From Candidatus Bathyarchaeota archaeon (lineage in GTDB: Archaea; Thermoproteota; Bathyarchaeia; TCS64): a stretch of 5,120 nt of DNA. Where the stretch lies: assembly GCA_013619005.1 (NCBI GenBank), contig JABXKY010000047.1:1-5120 (forward strand). The letters are read 5' to 3'. The position numbers and the translations under genes are program-made. Positions 1 to 5,120 of the stretch are shown here, piece by piece. Below the pieces are notes generated by a model. It had not been told where the DNA came from. It did no database searches and worked only from the letters and a program-made list of their open reading frames with translations. The first letter of the stretch is position 1; every line of letters starts with the position of its first letter.

Positions 1-1638
1 CATCATGTTCATGAACGCCACCGAGTTACCGCTGGGGATGGCGCCGTCGTACAGGTCCTTCCTCCTGGTCAGCAGCTCCTCAGACTCGCTTGACGTGAAG
101 TAGAAGCCCCCCTCCGGGTCCGCGAACATGTCCATCATTACCTCGTTGATCCTCCGCGCCTCGTCTAGGAACCTCTTCTCGTGGGTCGCTTGGTACAGTT
201 CGATGAGCCCCCAGACCATGAAGGCGTAATCGTCGAGGAATCCTCCGATTTGTGCCTCGCCCTCCCTGTACCTGTGGAGAAGCTCGTCGCCGTCCCACAT
301 GTTTCCCAGTAAGAACTCCGCCGATCTTACGGCTTCCTCGGCGTACTCCTTGACCTGGAACGCCCTAGCCGCCTTGCTCAATGCGGCTATCATCAACCCG
401 TTCCAGTCGGTGAGTATCTTGTCATCCAGCAGCGGTCTTTCCCGCCTCTCCCTCTCTTCGAAGAGCCTGTTCTTAACCGCCTCCAAGTTAACCGGCGGGT
501 CATCACCTGCAACATGCAGGATATTTGTCCCCGTCTTTTCCTTGGTAGCCTCATCAAGGTAATTGCCCCCCGGTTTGACCCCGAGGTAGACAAGCACATC
601 CTGGTTCTCATCTCCTGCGATCCTTTGGAGCTCATCAACAGTCCATACGTAGAACTTGCCCTCCTCCCCCTCACTGTCCGCGTCCTCCGCGGAGTAGAAG
701 CCGCCGTAAGTTGACGTTAGGTCCCGCAGGACATATGCGATGGTCTGTTCGGCGGTCTCCTTGTACTCCTCCTTTCCCGTTGCCTGGTATGCCTCGGTGT
801 AGACCATCAGTAGCATTGCCTGGTCGTATAGCATCTTCTCGAAATGGGGGACCAGCCACTCCCGGTCCGTACTGTACCTGTGGAAACCATACCCTACCTG
901 ATCAAAGATGCCCCCCCTTGACATTTTTTGCAGGGTGTTCTCGACCATTACCAGCGCTTGCTTTTTTCCGGTCCTCTTCCAGTACCGCAGCAGGAACAAT
1001 AGGTTGTGGGGTGAGGGGAACTTAGGGGCATCGCCGAGTCCCCCGTACTCGTCGTCGTACCGGTCCTCAAGCAGCATGAACCCGGTGTCCAGAACACTCT
1101 CCGTGAGGTCCTCGCCCCCACCTGAACCTCTTGTGCTCAGTGACGATGCTACGTTGTCGCCGATACCCATCATCCGCTCCCTTTGGGTCTCCCAGTAGTT
1201 GGTTATCTGGGGCACCAGGTCAAGCATACCCACAACGTTGAACCTGTTCTCCTTGGGGATGTATGTTGCAGAGTAGAACGGCTTCCCGTCCGGCGTCATT
1301 ATGATGGTCAGGGGCCAACCTCCTCCTCCAGTCAGCATCTGACTTACAGCCATATAGACGCCGTCGATGTCTGGTCGTTCCTCCCTGTCCACCTTGATGT
1401 TGATGAACGCCTCGTTCATGAGATCGGCTACCTCCTGGTCTGTGAAGCTCTCATGCTCCATGACGTGGCACCAGTGGCAAGTTGAGTAGCCGATGCTGAG
1501 GAATATTGGCTTGTCCCTTCTCTTTGCCTCCTTGAATGCCTCATCGCCCCACGGATACCAGTTCACCGGGTTGTAGGCGTGCTGCAGCAGGTAGGGGCTC
1601 TTCTCATGGAACAGTCTGTTTGGGCTCGGTTGTGTCAT
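1..1638 (-). CDS. YyaL/SPATA20-family protein (DUF255 thioredoxin-like domain plus six-hairpin barrel), 3' end cut by window edge
   Basis: The frame is open from ATG 1638 to the left edge, giving 546 residues. The family is usually near 670-700, so roughly the last 130 are missing. Residues 1-165 form the DUF255 thioredoxin-like domain: [17 protein letters not shown] near 14-30, the CHWC redox motif at 54-57, DREERPDID at 84-92 and GGWPLT at 106-111. From about 180 onward is an alpha/alpha six-hairpin barrel of the sugar-epimerase/glycosidase-like fold, with [10 protein letters not shown] at 203-212, [10 protein letters not shown] at 264-273, DADSEGEEG at 319-327 and LTDWNGLM at 409-416. No signal peptide or membrane segment is visible, so it should be cytoplasmic. 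The biochemical function of the family is not settled; a thiol-redox role is inferred from CHWC and from the peroxiredoxin and nitroreductase genes just upstream. The start is the first Met before the conserved N-terminus, 5 bases after the previous stop, with AAGGA nine bases upstream. Family assignment is very secure. Confidence 0.96.
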   Translation of the reverse strand, partial: MTQPSPNRLFHEKSPYLLQHAYNPVNWYPWGDEAFKEAKRRDKPIFLSIGYSTCHWCHVMEHESFTDQEVADLMNEAFINIKVDREERPDIDGVYMAVSQMLTGGGGWPLTIIMTPDGKPFYSATYIPKENRFNVVGMLDLVPQITNYWETQRERMMGIGDNVASSLSTRGSGGGEDLTESVLDTGFMLLEDRYDDEYGGLGDAPKFPSPHNLLFLLRYWKRTGKKQALVMVENTLQKMSRGGIFDQVGYGFHRYSTDREWLVPHFEKMLYDQAMLLMVYTEAYQATGKEEYKETAEQTIAYVLRDLTSTYGGFYSAEDADSEGEEGKFYVWTVDELQRIAGDENQDVLVYLGVKPGGNYLDEATKEKTGTNILHVAGDDPPVNLEAVKNRLFEERERRERPLLDDKILTDWNGLMIAALSKAARAFQVKEYAEEAVRSAEFLLGNMWDGDELLHRYREGEAQIGGFLDDYAFMVWGLIELYQATHEKRFLDEARRINEVMMDMFADPEGGFYFTSSESEELLTRRKDLYDGAIPSGNSVAFMNMM

Positions 1639-1643
1639 CTCGG

Positions 1644-2207
1644 TTATTCCTTTGGACTATACTTGTTGTGGAAAGCGAACTCTTCCAGTGGCATCCGCTC
1701 GGGCCTGACGTTCTCTCTCGCCGCCTGTCCCTCATTAAGGCTCGGGTGAATCTCTTCCATCTTCTTACCCACGATTACCAGTGTCAACAACGTGTTCCCG
1801 TCAGGGATTCCCAGTATCTCCCTGACCAACTTAGGCTTGAATCCCGCTATGGGGTGAGCCACCAAACCCAGCTCCGTTGCCCTGAGGATCATGGTTGCCG
1901 TCGCCATGCCGAGGTCGAACTGGTGGTAAATCCTGCTCCTGATGACGCAGTCGTCCTCCTCCTTGCTGAACACGGCGATTATCATGGAGCCCTGGTGTGC
2001 CCACAGGTTTCCCCTTGACAGCGCCGTGAACATCTCCTCCAGTTTCTCCCTCTCATAGACGAAAACGTACCTCCAGGGCTGTTTGTTGTTGCACGACGCA
2101 GCCAGTTGGGCATGTCTGGCAAGGTCCTCGACAATTTCCGGGGTGATCTCCACCGGTTCGAGGGACCTGTACGCCCTCCTTGCGTGTATAGCATCCGTAA
2201 CGTTCAT
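1644..2207 (-). CDS. Nitroreductase-family FMN oxidoreductase
   Basis: This is a 187-residue protein, normal for a compact nitroreductase, which is typically an FMN-bound homodimer using NAD(P)H. Visible family features are RRAYRSL at 10-16 (FMN phosphate binding), SCNNKQPWR at 38-46 (the S.N.QPW flavin motif), a central helix from about 96 ([21 protein letters not shown]) leading into HPIAGF at 118-123, and [10 protein letters not shown] near the C-terminus. The true substrate (quinone, nitroaromatic, flavin or other) cannot be read from sequence. The frame extends upstream to 2363, but those extra 52 residues are low-complexity Gly/Arg-rich sequence read out of frame through the peroxiredoxin gene. 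The conserved domain begins at Met [11 protein letters not shown]. That ATG overlaps the peroxiredoxin stop as ATGA and has GGAGGA nine bases before it, so 2207 is the start. It sits in the middle of a three-gene unit and is probably translationally coupled to its upstream neighbour. Confidence 0.94.
   Translation of the reverse strand: MNVTDAIHARRAYRSLEPVEITPEIVEDLARHAQLAASCNNKQPWRYVFVYEREKLEEMFTALSRGNLWAHQGSMIIAVFSKEEDDCVIRSRIYHQFDLGMATATMILRATELGLVAHPIAGFKPKLVREILGIPDGNTLLTLVIVGKKMEEIHPSLNEGQAARENVRPERMPLEEFAFHNKYSPKE
1648..1652 (-). promoter_or_regulatory. Shine-Dalgarno-like AAGGA before the YyaL-family gene
   Basis: AAGGA overlaps the last codons of the nitroreductase gene and ends nine bases before ATG 1638. 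It is moderately strong and agrees with the 5-base spacing from the upstream stop, as expected within one transcript. Confidence 0.5.
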
Positions 2208-2677
2208 TGTTGGAGTTCCTCCAGCTTCGCCATGACCGCGTCCACGTGTCCCTTGACCCTGACCTTCGGCCAAATATACGCTATATATCCGTCGGGGTCG
2301 ATGATGAACGTGCTCCTCACCACGCCCATGTACTCCCTGCCGTACATCTTCTTGAGCTGCCAAGCTCCATACTCCTGCAGCGTCTCCTTGTCATTATCGC
2401 TGAGTAGGTTGATGGTGAGTCCATGCTTTTCCCTGAAGTTGGTGTGGCTCCTGAGGCTGTCGGGGCTCGCAGCCAGTATCACAGCGTTCTTCTCCTTGAA
2501 CTCTTTCTCCGCTGCCGTGAACTCAAGGGCCTCCATTGTGCACCCTGACGTGTTGTCCTTAGGGTAGAAGTAGAGTATCACCCATTTTCCCCTCTGATTC
2601 GCGAGGCATATCTCTCCCCTCCCGGGGTCGGGGAGGCAGAAATCTGGGGCTAGGGTCCCTATTTTTAACTCGGTCAT
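2204..2677 (-). CDS. bcp: BCP/PrxQ-type peroxiredoxin (thiol peroxidase), apparently lacking the usual resolving Cys
   Basis: This 157-residue protein has the usual length for bacterioferritin-comigratory protein / PrxQ peroxiredoxins, which reduce H2O2 and organic hydroperoxides in the cytoplasm. The N-terminus (KIGTLAPDFCLPD) leads to beta strand WVILYFYPKD and the active site DNTSGCT, with the peroxidatic Cys at 46. ASPDSLRSHTNFREKHGL and the RSTFIIDPDG strand are also typical. In many family members a resolving Cys lies five residues after the peroxidatic one; here that position is Leu51. The other cysteines are 14 and 24. This suggests a 1-Cys mechanism or an unusual partner thiol. The ATG at 2677 is preferred over an in-frame GTG at 2686 because GGTGA lies five bases before the ATG and overlaps the GTG. 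It is first in a unit with the nitroreductase and the YyaL-like gene, and has its own TATA box. Confidence 0.95.
   Translation of the reverse strand: MTELKIGTLAPDFCLPDPGRGEICLANQRGKWVILYFYPKDNTSGCTMEALEFTAAEKEFKEKNAVILAASPDSLRSHTNFREKHGLTINLLSDNDKETLQEYGAWQLKKMYGREYMGVVRSTFIIDPDGYIAYIWPKVRVKGHVDAVMAKLEELQQ
2217..2222 (-). promoter_or_regulatory. Strong Shine-Dalgarno GGAGGA before the nitroreductase, inside a small hairpin
   Basis: GGAGGA ends nine bases before ATG 2207 and lies in the last codons of the peroxiredoxin gene (LEELQQ). It confirms the internal start over the longer frame. It is also the 5' half of a possible 5-bp stem, TGGAG-GAA-CTCCA, which could hide the site unless a ribosome is finishing the upstream gene. 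Confidence 0.7.
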
Positions 2678-2682
2678 ATGTT

Positions 2683-2687
2683 TCACC
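2683..2687 (-). promoter_or_regulatory. Ribosome-binding site GGTGA deciding the peroxiredoxin start
   Basis: GGTGA pairs with the archaeal 16S 3' tail (ending AUCACCUCCU) and lies five bases before ATG 2677. It contains the competing GTG at 2686, so using that GTG would remove the site. This favours the ATG. Confidence 0.6.
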
Positions 2688-2699
2688 AGAATATAATTG

Positions 2700-2704
2700 A
2701 AAAA
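2700..2704 (-). terminator. Possible T-tract terminator after the disulfide reductase gene
   Basis: A run of five T on the minus strand begins 23 bases after the stop, without a stem-loop before it. Archaeal RNA polymerase can terminate on T-rich tracts alone, but this one is short and lies between the TATA box and start of the next gene, so readthrough or no function is equally possible. Confidence 0.25.
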
Positions 2705-2714
2705 GGAGTTGCGT

Positions 2715-2722
2715 TATTTAAA
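2715..2722 (-). promoter_or_regulatory. TATA box (TTTAAATA) for the peroxiredoxin-nitroreductase-YyaL unit
   Basis: TTTAAATA on the minus strand is a close match to the archaeal TATA box. Counting about 26 bases from its centre predicts a transcription start near 2692, leaving a short leader of about 15 bases before ATG 2677, just enough for the GGTGA site. The upstream BRE position overlaps the TAA stop of the disulfide reductase gene (2729-2727), and no strong BRE is apparent. Confidence 0.6.
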
Positions 2723-2726
2723 CCGT

Positions 2727-4097
2727 TTAGGGCTCCCGCAGGTTGAAGAAAGCCCGCTGGACAACCTCGGATAACGCCGGGTGGATGTGCATCGCGTCGG
2801 TGATGGGGTGCACTGTTCCGTCGCCAGCGTTCATCACAGTGATGATCTCCTGTATCAGGATCGGCGCAAATGGCCCTATGATGCTCGCTCCGAGGACCTT
2901 GTAGTCTTCACTGGCTAGGATCACCTTGACGTAGCCGTCCTCCTCGGCCATCGCGGCTCCCTTGGCGGTGTCGCTGTAGTTGTACTCCCCTATGAGGTAA
3001 CTGATTCCTTGAGCCTCCACCTCGGCCTCCGTGAGCCCAACTGCGGCTACTTGGGGCCAGCTGAAAGCCGCGTAGGGAACTAGGTCGTAGTTCATTGGGT
3101 GGGAGTGACCGTGGCTATAGTTCTGCCAGACTATCCTTGCCTCGGCGTTGGCGACGTGCTTGTACATATCCCTGCCAATGGCGTCGCCGAAGGCGATTAT
3201 GTTCTCCTTTGAGGTCTTGTACTCTTCATCCACGATGATATAGCCCCGTTTGTCCACATCGACTCCAGTTTTCTCCACCTTCAAGAGGTCGGCGTTGCTC
3301 TTCCTACCCGCCGCGATGAATATCGTCTCTACCTCGTACTCCTTCTCTTTCCCATCCTTGGTTCTGGCCTTGACGAGGAGGCCTTCGCCCTTCCGTTGAA
3401 CCTCCTTGACCTCGATGTTTGTCTCGATGTGCATCCTCTGCCTCATTGACGTGATGAGAATCTCCGATACCTCCGGCTCCCCGTTCTTGATGAGGCGCGG
3501 GCTCCTGCTGAGGAGTGACACGTTCACCCCCATGCTTGAGAAAAAGTGAGCCATCTCGACGGCGATCAACCCGCCTCCAACGATAGCCATGCTCTCGGGT
3601 CTCTCCGTCATTTCCCAGACGTTATCGTTGGTGATGTAATCGACATCCTTGATGCCCTTTATGGGTGGGACCAGGGGCCTTGCACCGCTCACAAGGAAGA
3701 TTGTGTCCGCCTTGATTACCTCGTCGTCCACCTTCATGGTGTAATCGTCGATGAACTCTCCCTGTACGGGGTAGAAGCTGAGTCCCTCCACGTGGTTGAT
3801 GGCGTCCTCCATGGGGTGCCTGTCATGCTCCACGAACTCCTTTGTACGCCTCATGATGAAAGGAAAATCGATCTCATCGATGGTTACCTTAATACCCAGC
3901 TGCTCCGCGTGTTTGATCTGGTTCACCATGTCCGCTGGGTAAATCACCATCTTGGAGGGGATGCACCCCACGTTGAGGCATGTTCCCCCAAGCTTTCCCA
4001 TCTCGACGAGCGCAACGGTTTTCCCGTTTTTGACCGCGGCGTCCGCGATCATCATGCCGCTTCCGCTTCCCACCACTAGAACATCAAAATGCTTCAT
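2727..4097 (-). CDS. FAD-dependent pyridine nucleotide-disulfide oxidoreductase, mycothione reductase/dihydrolipoamide dehydrogenase-like
   Basis: At 456 residues this is full length for a class I flavoprotein disulfide reductase, a homodimer passing electrons from NAD(P)H through FAD and a redox disulfide. It shows the FAD dinucleotide fold at 6-20 (VLVVGSGSGMM, with Met where the third Gly of GxGxxG usually sits), the redox pair C40/C45 in GGTCLNVGCIPSK, a second dinucleotide fold at 172-181 (IVGGGLIAVE), a second FAD motif ending in GDA at 304-306, and the C-terminal His-Glu pair in HIHPALSE (439-444). GSGSG, PSKMVIYPADM, NADLLKVEKTGVDVD and IHPALSEVV resemble mycothione reductase more than lipoamide dehydrogenase. 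SRSPR after the second fold favours NADPH over NADH. There is no MerA-type N-terminal HMA domain or C-terminal Cys pair, and no 2-oxoacid dehydrogenase gene nearby. The natural disulfide substrate is unknown. The mRNA is probably leaderless, since no ribosome-binding site precedes ATG 4097. Confidence 0.93.
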   Translation of the reverse strand: MKHFDVLVVGSGSGMMIADAAVKNGKTVALVEMGKLGGTCLNVGCIPSKMVIYPADMVNQIKHAEQLGIKVTIDEIDFPFIMRRTKEFVEHDRHPMEDAINHVEGLSFYPVQGEFIDDYTMKVDDEVIKADTIFLVSGARPLVPPIKGIKDVDYITNDNVWEMTERPESMAIVGGGLIAVEMAHFFSSMGVNVSLLSRSPRLIKNGEPEVSEILITSMRQRMHIETNIEVKEVQRKGEGLLVKARTKDGKEKEYEVETIFIAAGRKSNADLLKVEKTGVDVDKRGYIIVDEEYKTSKENIIAFGDAIGRDMYKHVANAEARIVWQNYSHGHSHPMNYDLVPYAAFSWPQVAAVGLTEAEVEAQGISYLIGEYNYSDTAKGAAMAEEDGYVKVILASEDYKVLGASIIGPFAPILIQEIITVMNAGDGTVHPITDAMHIHPALSEVVQRAFFNLREP

Positions 4098-4120
4098 GTC
4101 TAATTGAAGAGAAGGGGCAG

Positions 4121-4127
4121 ATAAAAA
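4121..4127 (-). promoter_or_regulatory. TATA-like box (TTTTTAT) for the disulfide reductase gene
   Basis: On the minus strand, TTTTTAT is centred 27 bases before the ATG at 4097. Archaeal TATA boxes sit about 26 bases before the transcription start, which puts initiation at or within a base or two of the ATG. No Shine-Dalgarno match lies between (the spacer is pyrimidine-rich), so a leaderless transcript is likely. The T-run is imperfect as a TATA box, and it directly follows the pyrE stop, so it may also, or only, act as a termination tract. Confidence 0.5.
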
Positions 4128-4135
4128 GTGGGGGT

Positions 4136-5120
4136 TTACTCAAGCTCGGCGATGCCGTACTTGCTGTTATAGTCTAACCAAAGCTTACGCATTTCGTCAT
4201 CCAAGCCGTCCTTGATGAGTCCGTAGATGGTCTTGATGTTCTGGATGCTATGGACGTTGAGGTTCAACTCCTTCTCCAGGTACTCCACCGCGCCCAAGTC
4301 CGCGATGTTCTCTGTGTCACCCAACCTCTCCTGACGGTCAACGGCTATCACCAGGCCAACAACCTCATGGTCACCAAGAAGCCTCAGCTTCTCTATGGTC
4401 TCCACCTTTGTTATTCCCGTGGTGATGGTGTCATCCACGACGAGGATACGCTGACCCGGCTTGAAGTAGCTGGCACCAACCAACACCCTGTCAGAGCTGA
4501 GGTCGCCGTAATCCTTTGCCTCCTTCCTGTCGTACATGTACCTGATGTCCATTCCGTACAGCTCTTTGAGTCCCTCCGTTGTGAGTGCCGCTAGGCTGAT
4601 TCCCTTGTAGCTGGGCCCGAACACGTAATCGAACTCGGGGATCTCACCTGTTTCCATTAGGAACGCGATGTAGCTGGCGAACGCCCACTTGACCTTGGCG
4701 AGGCTCTCGCCGTCCGTTAGGGCTCCCAGGTTCACGAAGTATGGGCTTGGTCTGCCGCTCTTCAACATGAAGGGCTGGTCTGGGCTAGGGGGGAACCTGA
4801 GGGCTCCGCCCTTTAACAGCACATCTAAGAAGACCTGCTCGATCTTCTCCTTTGACACGAGCCCACGGCGCTCGATCCTGAACTCCTCGTTCAGGATGCT
4901 GTCCCTGAGGGTGCCGTAGTACGTGATGCTCCCGCAGTAGGTGCAGTGGAGTTTTGTTTCCTCAAGGAGCTCGCCCCTTTCTACCTTGAACTTGGTCTGT
5001 GGGGCGCTGTACTTCTGGTTCGTCGGGCACAAGGTGTTGGGGCAGTGGAATACTGCCTCAATCTGCTCAGGCAGCTCGATGACACGCTTTTCCTTTACCT
5101 CCCAGTCCTCGATGATGTTC
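4136..5120 (-). CDS. pyrE: PyrI zinc domain fused to orotate phosphoribosyltransferase (PyrI-PyrE), 5' end cut by window edge
   Basis: The frame is open from the right edge to TAA at 4138-4136, giving 327 residues in view. Residues 1-65 match the C-terminal part of the aspartate carbamoyltransferase regulatory chain: NIIEDWEV, then LPEQIEAVFHCPNTLC, with zinc ligands C26, C31, C59 and C62 spaced Cx4C-x27-Cx2C (E. coli PyrI is Cx4C-x23-Cx2C). From about 88 comes a complete E. coli-type orotate phosphoribosyltransferase, which makes OMP from orotate and PRPP: LKSGRPSPYF at 119-128, FGPSYKG at 167-173, catalytic loop RKEAKDYGD at 198-206, PRPP motif ILVVDDTITTG at 225-235 and DRQER at 261-265. 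The loop His (E. coli His105) is Tyr204 here. A TTG at 5032 could be called as a 298-residue start, but it would split the zinc site between its second and first Cys pairs, so the fusion reading is preferred. The PyrI allosteric domain and true start must lie beyond 5120. Confidence 0.9.
   Translation of the reverse strand, partial: NIIEDWEVKEKRVIELPEQIEAVFHCPNTLCPTNQKYSAPQTKFKVERGELLEETKLHCTYCGSITYYGTLRDSILNEEFRIERRGLVSKEKIEQVFLDVLLKGGALRFPPSPDQPFMLKSGRPSPYFVNLGALTDGESLAKVKWAFASYIAFLMETGEIPEFDYVFGPSYKGISLAALTTEGLKELYGMDIRYMYDRKEAKDYGDLSSDRVLVGASYFKPGQRILVVDDTITTGITKVETIEKLRLLGDHEVVGLVIAVDRQERLGDTENIADLGAVEYLEKELNLNVHSIQNIKTIYGLIKDGLDDEMRKLWLDYNSKYGIAELE

Noticed and set aside
1317..1328. GGA triplet run inside the YyaL-like gene, resembling a Shine-Dalgarno or microsatellite
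   Set aside because: It encodes a Gly-rich turn (TGGGGWPL) at a position that is glycine-rich in the family, with no suitable start codon or overlapping gene after it.
1..1638. Possible pseudogene or gene desert, because several short open frames fill this stretch
   Set aside because: Reading the minus strand codon by codon from ATG 1638 gives 546 uninterrupted residues of YyaL/SPATA20 family sequence. The gene simply runs off the left edge.
1536..2018. Plus-strand open frame of 160 codons
   Set aside because: It crosses the junction of the YyaL-like and nitroreductase genes in antisense and shows no family resemblance.
2208..2363. Upstream in-frame extension of the nitroreductase to a Met at 2363
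   Set aside because: The added 52 residues are Gly/Arg/His-rich and unlike the family. They overlap the well-conserved peroxiredoxin in another frame. The internal ATG has a strong ribosome-binding site and begins the conserved domain.
2678..2686. GTG start for the peroxiredoxin, three codons upstream
   Set aside because: It would use the GGTGA ribosome-binding site as coding sequence and leave almost no leader. The ATG at 2677 fits the site spacing. The GTG cannot be fully excluded if the mRNA is nearly leaderless.
3546..4079. Plus-strand open frame of 177 codons
   Set aside because: It lies antisense to the strongly conserved disulfide reductase and its protein has no recognisable motif. 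It is a by-product of GC-rich codon use.
2727..4097. Mercuric reductase (MerA)
   Set aside because: There is no N-terminal metal-binding domain and no C-terminal vicinal cysteine pair. The C-terminus has the His-Glu catalytic pair of ordinary disulfide reductases, and no mer genes are nearby.

Overview
The window looks like part of an archaeal chromosome, with about 98% of it coding and every gene on the minus strand. Three things point to an archaeon. TATA-like boxes (TTTAAATA and TTTTTAT) lie about 26-45 bases before starts. One gene appears to be leaderless. One gene has a GGTGA ribosome-binding site, which matches the archaeal 16S tail. A PyrI zinc domain also fits, since PyrI is near-universal in archaea but limited to some bacterial groups. 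The frequent AGG arginine codons and moderately high GC would suit a Thermoplasmatota-type lineage, but that placement is a guess.

Layout in transcription order, right to left. (1) 5120-4136: the 3' part of a pyrimidine biosynthesis gene. It encodes the C-terminal zinc domain of the aspartate carbamoyltransferase regulatory chain (PyrI) fused in frame to a complete orotate phosphoribosyltransferase (PyrE). Its start lies beyond the right edge. (2) 4135-4098: a 38-base gap with a T-rich TATA-like box, placed for leaderless transcription of the next gene. (3) 4097-2727: an FAD-dependent pyridine nucleotide-disulfide oxidoreductase, closest by eye to mycothione reductase. (4) 2726-2678: a 49-base gap with a clear TATA box. 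(5) 2677-1: a tightly packed three-gene unit. A BCP/PrxQ-type peroxiredoxin is followed by a nitroreductase with an ATGA overlap. Five bases later comes a YyaL/SPATA20-type protein (DUF255 thioredoxin-like domain plus six-hairpin barrel), which runs off the left edge.

Four of the five genes are redox proteins: a flavin disulfide reductase, a thiol peroxidase, an FMN reductase and a thioredoxin-fold protein. They may form a thiol or oxidative-stress module with its own promoters, next to an unrelated pyrimidine gene. The most unusual features are the PyrI-PyrE fusion, a Tyr in place of the catalytic-loop His of PyrE, a peroxiredoxin without the usual resolving Cys, and a mycothione-reductase-like enzyme in an apparent archaeon.

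No tRNA, rRNA, CRISPR array, insertion sequence or substantial repeat was seen. No stretch over 300 bases lacks a gene.
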